A stretch of DNA of 64,000 nt from the NCBI GenBank assembly GCA_050633465.1, contig JBOEGO010000031.1, positions 14,991-78,990 on the forward strand. Reading direction: 5' to 3'. Position 1 is the first letter of the stretch; every line of letters begins with the position of its first letter. The DNA is from UBA3069 sp050633465. GTDB taxonomy: Bacteria > Pseudomonadota > Alphaproteobacteria > Rhodobacterales > Rhodobacteraceae. The notes below the pieces were generated by a model. The model was not told where the DNA came from. It saw nothing but the letters and a program-made list of their open reading frames with translations, and did not search any database. The position numbers and the translations under genes are program-made. Below are positions 1 to 8,172 of this stretch, in pieces.

Positions 1-146
1 TCCAGCCGCTTGCCGAATGCCTCGCCCTGATAGGTGAACGCCAGTTCCGCCCCGGCCTCGTGCATTGCCTTGGCAATCCCCCAGGCGATCGAGCGTTCAT
101 TGGCCACACCCATTACCAGCCCGCGTTTTCCGGTCATCGAAGTCAT
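1..146 (-). CDS. fabI: Enoyl-ACP reductase FabI, N-terminal part (runs off window)
   Basis: This is the first 48 codons of a minus-strand gene that continues beyond base 1. The start MTSMTGKRGLVMGVAN then ERSIAWGIAKA is the nucleotide-binding opening of the FabI-type short-chain dehydrogenases, which carry out the last NAD(P)H-dependent reduction of fatty acid elongation. The ATG at 146 was chosen; a second in-frame ATG lies at 137. fabA and fabB are on the same strand upstream, as is usual in Rhodobacterales, but an opposite-strand gene separates fabI from them here, so fabI probably has its own promoter in 147-404. Confidence 0.85.
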   Translation of the reverse strand, partial: MTSMTGKRGLVMGVANERSIAWGIAKAMHEAGAELAFTYQGEAFGKRL

Positions 147-404
147 ATCAAATCCTCATAAACTGCCCGTGATGTCGCCCATTTACCGCGGATCGTCAAG
201 GTTGCGTGCCGCCGCAAAGAAGCCGCCTAAGGCGCGCAAACCGGCGGCAAAGCGCGCCCGCTGCTTGGGCGACCAGCCCGTCAGCTACGCCCCCCCCAGC
301 GCCGGGACCATGCCCCCCGCGCAACAAACGCTGCGGCATTCGGACCGATCAGCTCAAAAAATTTCGTTGTTCAATAGCCGTCTTCAAAACGCTATATTTA
401 CCCT
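147..404. other. Intergenic region between fabI and an unknown gene
   Basis: This 258-base stretch must hold the fabI promoter on the minus strand and that of the 405-938 gene on the plus strand. No convincing gene is present. A minus-strand frame from about 311 to 183 encodes a plausible helical peptide (it contains WSPKQRARFAAGLRALGGFF) but has an in-frame TAG at 285-287 and no good start after it. It could be a decayed small gene or chance. Confidence 0.4.
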
Positions 405-938
405 ATGACCGATTATGCCGCGCTTATCGCTACGTGCGAAGCCGATACAAACGCGCTTCGCCATAACCTGAAAGAGGCTCACCGGCTGAAAGGCAAATCC
501 GCACACCACCACGAGCTTTGGAAAAGGTCCGCCGCAGCTTTCCGCGAATACAACTCACCACTCTATGATCTGGTCGCACAATGCCTCAGGGACGGGCTTC
601 TGCACGATGACGATTTGCGCAGGTTTGCCTTCGCATATATCGACCAGGACCCTTATTTCTTTAGATCAGGCTATATGCTGGAAAGCATATTGCAGCGAGT
701 AAAGAAGCTGTCCCTCTCGCCCACTGAAAAGGCATCGCTTCAACGGCTGCTGCTCAATCGTATCGAGAACGCAGCCCTACGCAGCTTTCGCCGGATCTGC
801 CAATTGATCCCCATGATCGACAGCGACCCCCTGCGCGAGGCGGTCCGCGACCGCGCGAGATCGACCGACCCCAGTGTGAAACGCCGCGCTGAATTTGCGC
901 TGCGCTATTTTCCGACAGGACACCACGCCAGGGCATGA
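405..938 (+). CDS. Hypothetical protein, 177 residues, helical
   Basis: I do not recognise this protein. It is predicted soluble, rich in Arg, Leu and Ala, with no signal peptide and no membrane segment. Clusters such as LRRFAFAYIDQDPYF and RRICQLIPMIDSD suggest an all-helical, perhaps HEAT-like or regulator-like fold. The ATG at 405 follows an AT-richer stretch (gctatatttaccct). It is transcribed opposite to fabB and fabI and lies between them, where the fab genes are normally contiguous, which suggests an insertion into the fab operon. It shares the bidirectional terminator at 943-970 with fabB. Codon use looks native rather than foreign. A real gene is likely, but its function is unknown. 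Confidence 0.6.
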   Translation: MTDYAALIATCEADTNALRHNLKEAHRLKGKSAHHHELWKRSAAAFREYNSPLYDLVAQCLRDGLLHDDDLRRFAFAYIDQDPYFFRSGYMLESILQRVKKLSLSPTEKASLQRLLLNRIENAALRSFRRICQLIPMIDSDPLREAVRDRARSTDPSVKRRAEFALRYFPTGHHARA

Positions 939-942
939 AAGC

Positions 943-970
943 AAAAAGGGGGCAGCGCGCCCCCCTTTTT
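943..970. terminator. Bidirectional intrinsic terminator
   Basis: A perfect 10-bp stem AAAAAGGGGG/CCCCCTTTTT with an 8-base loop lies between two converging genes. The T run on one strand and the A run on the other let it work for both the 405-938 gene and fabB. Confidence 0.85.
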
Positions 971-990
971 CATTCCGTTCATCGCAACAA

Positions 991-2220
991 TCAGTCGCGG
1001 TAGCGCGACAGGATCATCGACCCGTTGGTGCCGCCGAACCCGAAAGAGTTGGTCATGACCGAATCCAGCCCTGCGCCCTCTTTCAACTCGGTCACGATTT
1101 CGGCCGGTTTCAACGCAGGGTCCAGCGTTTCGACGTTGATCGACGGGATCAGGAAGTCGTGCTTCAACGCCAGCAGGCAATAAACAGCCTCTTGAGCGCC
1201 GGTCGCGCCCTGGCTGTGGCCGGTCATGGATTTGGTGGACGAAATCGGCGGGGTATTCCCCTCGCCAAAGACACGCCGCACCGCTTCGACTTCGCCGACA
1301 TCGCCCACAGGGGTCGAGGTGCCATGCGCGTTGATATAACCAACGGTGCGATCCTCGGCCAACGTGGACAGGGCCAGACGCATGGCGCGTTCGCCGCCCT
1401 CGCCCGACGGCGCCACCATGTCGTGCCCGTCGGATGTGGCGGCATATCCCGTCACCTCGGCATAGATTTTCGCGCCGCGCGCCTTGGCGTGATCCAGTTC
1501 CTCTAGCACCAGAATGGCACCGCCACCGCCAATCACGAACCCGTCGCGATTGGCATCGAACGCGCGGGATGCCTTTTCCGGCGTGTCGTTAAATTTGGAC
1601 GACATCGCGCCCATGGCATCGAACAGGCAGGACAGGGTCCAGTCCAGTTCCTCGCCGCCGCCGGCGAACATCACATCCTGCTTGCCCATCATGATCTGTT
1701 CCGCCGCGTTGCCGATGCAATGCAGGCTGGTCGAACAGGCCGATGTGATGGAATAGTTGATGCCCTTGATCTTGAACGCGGTCGACAGGTTGGCCGAAAT
1801 GGTCGACCCCATGCATTTGGGCACCGCGAACGGGCCGATGCGTTTGGTCGCGCCGGTGGACAGCGCGGTTTGATGCGCCGCGAACATGGCGCTGGTCGAT
1901 GGCCCGCCGGACCCCGCCACCAACCCCGTGCGCGGGTTGACCACATCGCTTTCGTCCAGCCCTGCATCGGCAATGGCCTGCGTCATAGCGATATGGGCAT
2001 AGGCCGCCCCCGGCCCCATGAACCGCAGCGTGCGCTTGTCCACATGTTCGGTCACGTCCAGCTTCACATCACCCGCGATCTGGCTGCGGAACCCGTGTTC
2101 GATCATCGCCTCGTTGGCGGTGATCCCCGATTTACCGGCCTTGAGCGAGGCCAGAACTTCATCTGCATTGTTCCCGATGGACGATACAACGCCCAATCCG
2201 GTGACGACAACTCGGCGCAT
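991..2220 (-). CDS. fabB: 3-oxoacyl-ACP synthase I (KAS I)
   Basis: FabB condenses malonyl-ACP with acyl-ACP and, with FabA, supports unsaturated fatty acid synthesis. The 409-residue protein has the thiolase-fold catalytic triad: Cys162 in SACSTSLHC, one His in NAHGTSTPVGD and one in TGHSQGATG, plus the C-terminal FGFGGTNGS loop. The ATG at 2220 is preferred over a GTG six bases upstream because AGGAGG sits five bases before it. It lies 33 bases downstream of fabA on the same strand, a two-gene operon. Confidence 0.95.
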   Translation of the reverse strand: MRRVVVTGLGVVSSIGNNADEVLASLKAGKSGITANEAMIEHGFRSQIAGDVKLDVTEHVDKRTLRFMGPGAAYAHIAMTQAIADAGLDESDVVNPRTGLVAGSGGPSTSAMFAAHQTALSTGATKRIGPFAVPKCMGSTISANLSTAFKIKGINYSITSACSTSLHCIGNAAEQIMMGKQDVMFAGGGEELDWTLSCLFDAMGAMSSKFNDTPEKASRAFDANRDGFVIGGGGAILVLEELDHAKARGAKIYAEVTGYAATSDGHDMVAPSGEGGERAMRLALSTLAEDRTVGYINAHGTSTPVGDVGEVEAVRRVFGEGNTPPISSTKSMTGHSQGATGAQEAVYCLLALKHDFLIPSINVETLDPALKPAEIVTELKEGAGLDSVMTNSFGFGGTNGSMILSRYRD

Positions 2221-2253
2221 ATGCACCTCCTGTGCTTGGCTTGTCGGCGCTGA

Positions 2254-2763
2254 TCAGCTCTCGCTCAGCGCGACTTTCATGTCTTTGACTTCATAGATAA
2301 CTTCGCCGTCCGCTTCGACGATGCCATCCGCCACGCCCATGGTCAGGCGGCGGGTCTGGATCGCCTTGGTGAAATCAATCTTGTATGTCAGCATCTTACG
2401 ATCAGGGCGCACCATGCCTTTCAGTTTGACCTCGCCGACGCCCAAGGCGTAACCGCGCCCCTGCCAGCCGCGCCAGCCAAGGTTGAAGCCGGTCAACTGC
2501 CACAACCCGTCAAGGCCAAGGCAGCCGGGCATGATCGGGTTGCCGGGGAAATGGCAATCGAAAAACCACAGGTCGGGCGTGATGTCGAATTCTGCCAGAA
2601 TATGCCCCTTGCCATGGGCGCCACCATCACCGGACACTTCGGTGATGCGGTCCATCATCAGCATGGGCGGCGCGGGCAGTTGGGCATTTCCGGGTCCGAA
2701 AAGCTCGCCACGCGCGCATTTCAAAAGTTCGTCTTTGTCAAAACTGCTCGGATATTGGGCCAT
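2254..2763 (-). CDS. fabA: 3-hydroxydecanoyl-ACP dehydratase/isomerase
   Basis: FabA dehydrates 3-hydroxydecanoyl-ACP and isomerises the trans-2 to the cis-3 double bond, the entry to unsaturated fatty acids. The 169-residue hot-dog-fold protein has the catalytic His71 in FDCHFPGNPIMPGCLGLDG and the matching Asp85, at the positions expected for FabA rather than FabZ (the protein is also longer than FabZ). It is the first gene of the fabA-fabB operon and is divergent from irr across a 170-base region. Confidence 0.96.
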   Translation of the reverse strand: MAQYPSSFDKDELLKCARGELFGPGNAQLPAPPMLMMDRITEVSGDGGAHGKGHILAEFDITPDLWFFDCHFPGNPIMPGCLGLDGLWQLTGFNLGWRGWQGRGYALGVGEVKLKGMVRPDRKMLTYKIDFTKAIQTRRLTMGVADGIVEADGEVIYEVKDMKVALSES

Positions 2764-2933
2764 TCAGGCGCGCCCCCTTTGGGTCTGTCTATGCTGCTGT
2801 ATCCCCTCTAGCATCGCGCCCCAAGCCGTTGCAAGCCTGCGCTGCTGCGGCTTTCGGCCCGCCCACAGGCAGAAATTCATTTGAAATTCACCCCTTGCCT
2901 GCCTTATATTCATTCTAATTCGAAAGGCGTGCA

Positions 2934-3356
2934 ATGACATTGACCAATGATACAACCACCTGCGGGGCCGAATGGCTGGGCAAGGCAGGGCTGCGCCCGA
3001 CACGCCAGCGCGTGACGCTGGCCGCATTGCTGGTGGGCGACGGACAGCACCGCCATGTCACCGCCGAAAGCCTGTTTGAAAAGGCGCGCGACCACGGCGA
3101 ATCCGTATCACTGGCCACGGTTTACAACACGCTGCGCGCCTTTTGCGATGTGGGTTTGTTGCATGAAATCACCGTTGACGGCTCCAAAAGCTATTTCGAC
3201 ACCAACACCACGGACCACCCGCATTTTTTCTGGGAGGATGACGGAAAACTGACCGATGCCCCGTCAGACCAGTTGGAAATTGCCCGCGTGCCCGATGCGC
3301 CCGAAGGGTCGGAAATTGCATCTGTCGATGTGGTGATCCGGCTGCGGCGGAAATAA
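2934..3356 (+). CDS. irr: Iron response regulator Irr (Fur family)
   Basis: The 140-residue Fur-superfamily protein has an N-terminal winged helix (LRPTRQRVTLAALL, SLATVYNTLRAF) and a C-terminal dimerisation part with the Irr-type His cluster TTDHPHFFWEDDG in place of Fur's usual metal sites. In alphaproteobacteria Irr senses iron through heme status and represses or activates iron and heme genes. Placement next to fabA is conserved in the group. The ATG at 2934 has a modest AAAGG seven bases upstream. It may act on the iron island at 44-61 kb, but no convincing Irr box was found at its own promoter. Confidence 0.88.
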   Translation: MTLTNDTTTCGAEWLGKAGLRPTRQRVTLAALLVGDGQHRHVTAESLFEKARDHGESVSLATVYNTLRAFCDVGLLHEITVDGSKSYFDTNTTDHPHFFWEDDGKLTDAPSDQLEIARVPDAPEGSEIASVDVVIRLRRK

Positions 3357-3403
3357 ACCAGACGCCTGTTTCGGGCGCTGGAAACATCCGAATAAAATCC
3401 GAA

Positions 3404-3445
3404 TAAAAAACGGGCGCCTGGATCATCCCATGCGCCCGTTTTTAT
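3404..3445. terminator. Bidirectional intrinsic terminator after irr and FKBP
   Basis: Stem AACGGGCGC (3409-3417) pairs perfectly with GCGCCCGTT (3432-3440), flanked by an A run on the left and TTTTAT on the right. It lies between the converging irr and FKBP genes. Confidence 0.85.
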
Positions 3446-3471
3446 CTTAACTTCGGCAATTTGCCGCGAAA

Positions 3472-3900
3472 TCAGGCGATTTCGACCAGTTCAATCGCGA
3501 ATGTCAGGTCCTTGCCCGCCAGCGGATGGTTGGCATCCAGCGTAACCTCGGCTTCGGTCACTTCGACCACGGTCACCGGCATTACCTGACCATCAGGGGT
3601 TTGCACCTGCAACTGGCTGCCCAGTTCCAGCGGGATTTCCGCAGGGATTTCGGTGCGCGGCACGGATTGGCGTGCGGCGGGGTCGGGTTGGCCATAGGCC
3701 GCATCGGCGGGCACTTCGACGACTTTCTTATCGCCCACGGCCATGCCGGGCATCGCGCTGTCCAGACCGGGGATGATCTGGCCGGAACCAACCTGAAATT
3801 CCAGCGGGTCGCGCCCGTCGGAACTGTCAAATGTGGACCCGTCGGTCAGGGTGCCGGTGTAATGAATGCGAACAGTATCGCCCGATTTAACTTGCGTCAT
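3472..3900 (-). CDS. FKBP-type peptidyl-prolyl isomerase, SlyD-like
   Basis: The 142-residue cytoplasmic protein catalyses cis-trans isomerisation at prolines and probably acts as a chaperone. It has the FKBP core (VRIHYTGTLTDGSTFDSS, PLEFQVGSGQIIPGL) interrupted by an insert-in-flap segment (residues about 70-125) as in SlyD, and ends in DANHPLAGKDLTF, a SlyD hallmark. The long His/Cys metal-binding tail of E. coli SlyD is absent. Start chosen at 3900 (MTQVKSGD); an ATG at 3915 is possible, and reading further upstream gives non-FKBP sequence. Confidence 0.88.
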   Translation of the reverse strand: MTQVKSGDTVRIHYTGTLTDGSTFDSSDGRDPLEFQVGSGQIIPGLDSAMPGMAVGDKKVVEVPADAAYGQPDPAARQSVPRTEIPAEIPLELGSQLQVQTPDGQVMPVTVVEVTEAEVTLDANHPLAGKDLTFAIELVEIA

Positions 3901-4069
3901 GGAATATCCAGTCATGTTGGGGGTGTGGGTTTCAAGGCCGCGCAGCGCGCAGGTTCTCGTTCGATCGGGGGGCAGAATAACGCGCCATGGCACAACATGC
4001 AAACAAGCAGGGTTTTCCCCCGCGCCAAACCCTGACACTCTGCCGGTGAACCACATGAAAGGCCGCGCC

Positions 4070-4774
4070 ATGACCATCACCACCTGCGTTTTCGATGCCT
4101 ATGGCACGCTGTTTGATGTGGCCGCCGCCGCAAGGGTGGCGGCGGGCGAACCGGGCAATGATGCACTGGCCGCGAATTGGGAAACACTGGCCCGCGACTG
4201 GCGGTTGAAACAGTTGGAATACAGCTGGTTACGCGCCATCACTGGTGATCACACCGATTTCTGGCAGGTCACGCAGGACGGGCTGGATTGGGCGCTGGAA
4301 TCCGCAGGGCTGGATGGTGACGCGCCCCTGCGCGCCCGCCTGCTGGCGCTGTATTGGGAACTTGGCGCCTATGAAGAGGTCCCCGCAATGCTGACCGCGC
4401 TGAAATCAGCGGGGTTGAACACCGCGATCCTGTCGAACGGGTCGCCTGATATGTTATCCGGCGCGGTCAACAGCGCGGGCTTGGGCGATTTGCTGGATGA
4501 TGTGTTGTCGGTGCAAAGTGTCGGCATATTCAAACCCGCCCCCGCGGTTTATGATCTGGTCGGTCAGCGGTTCGGCACGGACCGCACCGAGGTGTTGTTC
4601 GTTTCCTCGAACGGGTGGGATGCCGGATCAGCCGCCACCTACGGGTTTCAAACCGCATGGGTGAACCGCGCGGGCGCGCCCGTTGATCGCCTGCCCGCCC
4701 GTCCGCAGCATATTTTATCAGACCTGACCGCCATTCCCGCGCTTATTGCCCAAACCACAGGACCCACCGCATGA
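4070..4774 (+). CDS. Haloacid dehalogenase, type II (HAD superfamily)
   Basis: The 234-residue protein fits L-2-haloacid dehalogenases, which remove halide from 2-haloalkanoic acids with inversion. HAD motif I is VFDAYGTLFDV (nucleophile Asp in the VFDAYGT block), motif II is ILSNGSPDML, the conserved Lys is in SVGIFKPAPAVY, and motif IV is VSSNGWDAGSA. The FDAYGTLFD and SSNGWD wording is typical of type II dehalogenases rather than phosphatases. ATG 4070 has AAAGG eight bases upstream. Its TGA overlaps the next gene's ATG (ATGA), so the two are translationally coupled. Confidence 0.85.
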   Translation: MTITTCVFDAYGTLFDVAAAARVAAGEPGNDALAANWETLARDWRLKQLEYSWLRAITGDHTDFWQVTQDGLDWALESAGLDGDAPLRARLLALYWELGAYEEVPAMLTALKSAGLNTAILSNGSPDMLSGAVNSAGLGDLLDDVLSVQSVGIFKPAPAVYDLVGQRFGTDRTEVLFVSSNGWDAGSAATYGFQTAWVNRAGAPVDRLPARPQHILSDLTAIPALIAQTTGPTA

Positions 4775-5745
4775 ATCTGCACATGATCGAATCCGCCGCC
4801 GAACGCTTGCGCGGCCATGCCCGCATGACGCCACTGTTGTCATCACCTTTCCTTGATGAAATCGCGGGGCGGCGGGTGTTTGTGAAACCCGAATGCCTGC
4901 AACACACGGGCAGTTTCAAATTTCGCGGCGCGTGGTCGGCCCTGTCCGCCATGCCCGAGGAACAGCGCAAGAATGGCGTGATTGCCTTTTCCAGCGGCAA
5001 CCATGCGCAGGGCGTGGCGCTGGCCGCGTCGCGCCACGGTGTCCCCGCCGTGATCATCATGCCCGAGGACGCCCCCGCCCTGAAAATCGCCAACACCCGC
5101 GCTTTGGGGGCCGAGGTGGTGCTGTATGACCGCGCCACCGGCAACCGCGAGGAAATCGGCGCGGCGCTGGCGGCGGATCGCGGGCTGACACTGGTCAAGC
5201 CCTATGACGAACCGCAGGTCATCGCAGGCCAGGGCACCACCGGGTTGGAAATCGCCGTGCAGGCCCGCGCCGAGGGCATTGAAGCCGCCGATGTGCTTGT
5301 TTGTTGCGGCGGTGGCGGTCTGACCTCGGGCATCGCGCTGGCGCTGGAGGGGCACGCGCCCGGCATGCGCGCCCGCCCCGTTGAACCCGCCGGGTTTGAC
5401 GATGTGGCCCGTTCACTGGCGGCGGGCGAAATCCTGCGCAATCCCGCCCTGTCGGGGTCAATCTGCGACGCCATTGTCACGCCGCAACCGGGCGCGATTA
5501 CCTTTCCCATCATGCAGCGCCTGTGCGGCGCGGGGATTGCTGTCACCGATTACGAATGCCTGCGCGCCGTGGCGCTGGCATTTCTGCGGTTGAAAATCGT
5601 GCTGGAACCGGGCGGCGCGGCGGCATTGGCGGCGGCGCTGTTCCACCCCGATACCATTCAGGGCGATGCGGTGATTGCGGTTGGGTCGGGCGGCAATATC
5701 GACCCCGCCATGTTTGCCCGCGCATTGGAAACGCTGGACACCTAA
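4771..5745 (+). CDS. Threonine/serine dehydratase-like PLP enzyme
   Basis: The 324-residue fold-type II PLP enzyme belongs to the threonine ammonia-lyase/serine racemase group, which deaminates beta-hydroxy amino acids to 2-oxo acids and ammonia. The PLP Lys is Lys50 in HTGSFKFRGA; SSGNHAQGVA binds the substrate carboxylate and CCGGGGLTSG the PLP phosphate. There is no C-terminal ACT regulatory domain, so this is the short catabolic form. Coupled to the upstream dehalogenase by a 4-base overlap. It could equally be a hydroxyaspartate dehydratase or a racemase; motifs do not decide. Confidence 0.8.
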   Translation: MNLHMIESAAERLRGHARMTPLLSSPFLDEIAGRRVFVKPECLQHTGSFKFRGAWSALSAMPEEQRKNGVIAFSSGNHAQGVALAASRHGVPAVIIMPEDAPALKIANTRALGAEVVLYDRATGNREEIGAALAADRGLTLVKPYDEPQVIAGQGTTGLEIAVQARAEGIEAADVLVCCGGGGLTSGIALALEGHAPGMRARPVEPAGFDDVARSLAAGEILRNPALSGSICDAIVTPQPGAITFPIMQRLCGAGIAVTDYECLRAVALAFLRLKIVLEPGGAAALAAALFHPDTIQGDAVIAVGSGGNIDPAMFARALETLDT

Positions 5746-5764
5746 ACAGCGACGCCCTTAACAC

Positions 5765-5783
5765 GTCAACAAATTTAGTTGAC
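5765..5783. promoter_or_regulatory. Inverted repeat upstream of pobA, candidate operator
   Basis: GTCAAC and GTTGAC form a perfect 6-bp dyad with a 7-base A/T spacer, ending 49 bases before the pobA ATG in a locally AT-rich promoter region. No regulator gene for the pob/pca cluster lies next to it. Which protein binds is unknown. Confidence 0.5.
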
Positions 5784-5832
5784 ATCGCAAACTATATTTG
5801 AGACCCTTTCTTAGCGAAACAGGGAGGGAATC

Positions 5833-7002
5833 ATGCGCACTCAGGTCTGCATTATCGGTGGCGGCCCGTCGGGGTTATTGCTGTCGCAACTGCTATATAC
5901 CCAAGGTATCGACAGCATCGTGCTGGAACGGCAAACCCGCGACTATGTGCTGGGCCGCATCCGTGCGGGCGTGCTGGAAACCGGAATGGTCGACCTGATG
6001 CGCAAGGCTGGCGTATCCGACCGGATGGACCGCGAAGGCTTCGTTCACGATGGCACCCTGATTGCCACGGGCGATGAACAGTTCCGCATTGATTTCGCCG
6101 ACCTGACCGGCAGCCATGTGATGATCTATGGCCAGACCGAGGTCACCCGTGACCTGTATGACGCCCGCGAGGCATCAGGCGGCGCGGTGCTGCATGAATG
6201 TTCCGCCGTGACCCCGCATGATCTGGACAGCGATGCGCCCTATGTCACCTATATCAAGGCTGGCAAAGTAGAACGGATTGATTGCGATTTCGTGGCGGGT
6301 TGTGACGGGTTTCACGGCCCCAGCCGTCAGGCCATTCCCCTGACCGTGCGGCGCGAATACGAAAAGGTATACCCCTTTGGCTGGCTGGGCATCCTGTCGG
6401 AAACACCGCCCGTTGATCACGAATTGATCTATTCCAATTCCGATCGCGGCTTCGCGCTGTGCTCCATGCGCAACGCCAATCTGTCGCGCTATTACATCCA
6501 GTGTTCACTGTCAGACAGCCCCGATGACTGGACCGATGATGCCTTCTGGGCCGAGCTGAAAACCCGCATCCCCCCCGAGGCCGCCGCCAAACTGGTCACC
6601 GGACCCAGCATCGAAAAATCCATCGCACCACTGCGCAGTTTCGTGACCGAACCGATGCGCTGGGGCCGCTTGTTCCTGTGCGGGGACGCGGCGCATATCG
6701 TGCCGCCCACGGGGGCCAAGGGGCTGAACACCGCCGCATCCGACATTCATTACCTGTTTGAAGGGCTGACCAGCCATTACAAAGACAATAACGACGACGG
6801 CATTGACACCTATTCGCAAAAGGCACTGGCCCGCATCTGGAAAGCCGAGCGTTTCAGCTGGTGGATGACCAACCTGTTGCACCGCTTTCCCGATCAGTCG
6901 GAATTTGACATCAAGATGCAGAAGGCCGACCTTGCCTTCCTTCGTGACAACAAGGCCGCGCAACAGGTGCTGGCCGAAAACTATGTAGGGCTGCCATACT
7001 GA
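5833..7002 (+). CDS. pobA: 4-hydroxybenzoate 3-monooxygenase
   Basis: PobA converts 4-hydroxybenzoate to protocatechuate using FAD, NAD(P)H and O2. The 389-residue class A flavoprotein has the FAD-binding GGGPSG at residues 9-14, the GRIRAGVLE segment typical of PobA, a DG motif at VAGCDGFHG, and the second FAD motif LCGDAAHIVPPTGAKGLNTA. Strong ribosome site GGGAGGG precedes ATG 5833. Its TGA shares a base with the pcaD ATG. It supplies the substrate for PcaHG encoded downstream. Confidence 0.95.
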   Translation: MRTQVCIIGGGPSGLLLSQLLYTQGIDSIVLERQTRDYVLGRIRAGVLETGMVDLMRKAGVSDRMDREGFVHDGTLIATGDEQFRIDFADLTGSHVMIYGQTEVTRDLYDAREASGGAVLHECSAVTPHDLDSDAPYVTYIKAGKVERIDCDFVAGCDGFHGPSRQAIPLTVRREYEKVYPFGWLGILSETPPVDHELIYSNSDRGFALCSMRNANLSRYYIQCSLSDSPDDWTDDAFWAELKTRIPPEAAAKLVTGPSIEKSIAPLRSFVTEPMRWGRLFLCGDAAHIVPPTGAKGLNTAASDIHYLFEGLTSHYKDNNDDGIDTYSQKALARIWKAERFSWWMTNLLHRFPDQSEFDIKMQKADLAFLRDNKAAQQVLAENYVGLPY

Positions 7003-7790
7003 TGAAAATCGCTGCATTCGACGATATCAACATCCATTATTCCGATGATGGTGACCCAAATGGCGCGCCCGTGGTGTTCGCCAATTCGCTGGGGACCGAC
7101 CTGCGCCTGTGGGATCAGGTGCTGCCGCTGCTGCCGCAAAACCTGCGCTATATCCGTTATGACAAACGCGGCCACGGATTGTCCGATGTGACGCCCGCGC
7201 CCTATTCCATGGGCACGCTGGTGCGCGATGTGGAACGCCTGCTGGACCTGCTAGAGGTCAGGAACTGCATCTTTGTCGGCCTGTCCATTGGCGGCATGAT
7301 TGCACAGGGGCTGGCGGTAAAACGGCTGGATCTGGTGCGCGCCATGGTGCTGTCCAACACCGCCGCCAAAATCGGCCAGCCCGAGATGTGGCAGGAGCGG
7401 ATCGACGCGATCAACGCAAACGGCATCGACAGTCTGGCCGATGGTGTGATGGCGCGGTGGTTCGGCAAGGATTTCCAGGCCCAGCCTGAAATGCGCGCAT
7501 GGCGCAACATGCTGTCCCAGCAATCGGTTGCGGGTTACACGGGCTGTTCCTCTGCCATTTCCGGCACCGATTTTTATACGCCCACCTCGGGCCTGCGCCT
7601 GCCCACGCTTGGCATCGCCGGAACCGAGGATGGCTCTACCCCGCCCGACCTGGTGCGCGAAACCGTTGATCTGATTCCGGGGTCGCAGTTCCACCTGATC
7701 CGCCGTGCGGGCCACCTGCCCTGCGTGGAAAAGCCCGCAGAATACGCAGAAATCCTGACAAAATTTTTCAAAGAGGTCGGGCATGTCTGA
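7002..7790 (+). CDS. pcaD: 3-oxoadipate enol-lactonase
   Basis: PcaD hydrolyses 3-oxoadipate enol-lactone to 3-oxoadipate in the protocatechuate branch of the beta-ketoadipate pathway. The 262-residue alpha/beta hydrolase has the nucleophile elbow GLSIGG (Ser95), the oxyanion region FANSLGTDLRLW and the C-terminal catalytic His in RAGHLPCVEKP. Overlaps pobA by one base and pcaC by eight, so it is tightly coupled in the operon. Confidence 0.93.
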   Translation: MKIAAFDDINIHYSDDGDPNGAPVVFANSLGTDLRLWDQVLPLLPQNLRYIRYDKRGHGLSDVTPAPYSMGTLVRDVERLLDLLEVRNCIFVGLSIGGMIAQGLAVKRLDLVRAMVLSNTAAKIGQPEMWQERIDAINANGIDSLADGVMARWFGKDFQAQPEMRAWRNMLSQQSVAGYTGCSSAISGTDFYTPTSGLRLPTLGIAGTEDGSTPPDLVRETVDLIPGSQFHLIRRAGHLPCVEKPAEYAEILTKFFKEVGHV

Positions 7791-8172
7791 TAAATTCGAC
7801 GCCGGAATGAAAGTGCGCCGCCGCGTGTTGGGCGATGCCCATGTGGACCGCGCAGAAGGGTTGAAAACCCCCTTTGACGAACCATTCCAGACCCTGATCA
7901 CCGAAGGGGCATGGGGCACCGTCTGGGCATCCGACGGGATCAGTTTGCGCGAACGCTCCATGCTGACGCTGGCCCTGCTGGCCGCAACCGGAAATTTCGA
8001 AGAAATCGCCATGCATATCCGTGCCACCGCCCGCACGGGGGCCAGCAAACAGGACGTGCTAGAGGCGTTCCAGCATGTCGCCATCTACGCTGGCGTCCCC
8101 CGCGCCAATCACGCGCTGAAAATAGCCAAGGCAACCTATGCCGAAATGGAGGAGAAAGACCACGATGTCTGA
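7783..8172 (+). CDS. pcaC: 4-carboxymuconolactone decarboxylase
   Basis: PcaC decarboxylates 4-carboxymuconolactone to the enol-lactone used by PcaD. The 129-residue protein has the AhpD-like carboxymuconolactone decarboxylase fold: GVWASDGISLRERSMLTLA-type helix, then EEIAMHIRATARTGASKQDVLEAF and the HVAIYAGVPRANHA segment. It is a stand-alone PcaC, not the PcaL fusion. It overlaps both neighbours. Confidence 0.93.
   Translation: MSDKFDAGMKVRRRVLGDAHVDRAEGLKTPFDEPFQTLITEGAWGTVWASDGISLRERSMLTLALLAATGNFEEIAMHIRATARTGASKQDVLEAFQHVAIYAGVPRANHALKIAKATYAEMEEKDHDV

Noticed and set aside
2895..2933. Possible Irr/ICE box before irr (TTCATTCTAATTCG region)
   Set aside because: It is AT-rich and contains TTCTAA, but it lacks the matching half-site of the TTAGAA-N3-TTCTAA motif.
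3901..4069. Divergent gap between FKBP and dehalogenase genes read as a possible N-terminal extension of either gene
   Set aside because: Neither extension resembles its family and both internal starts have family-like N-termini.
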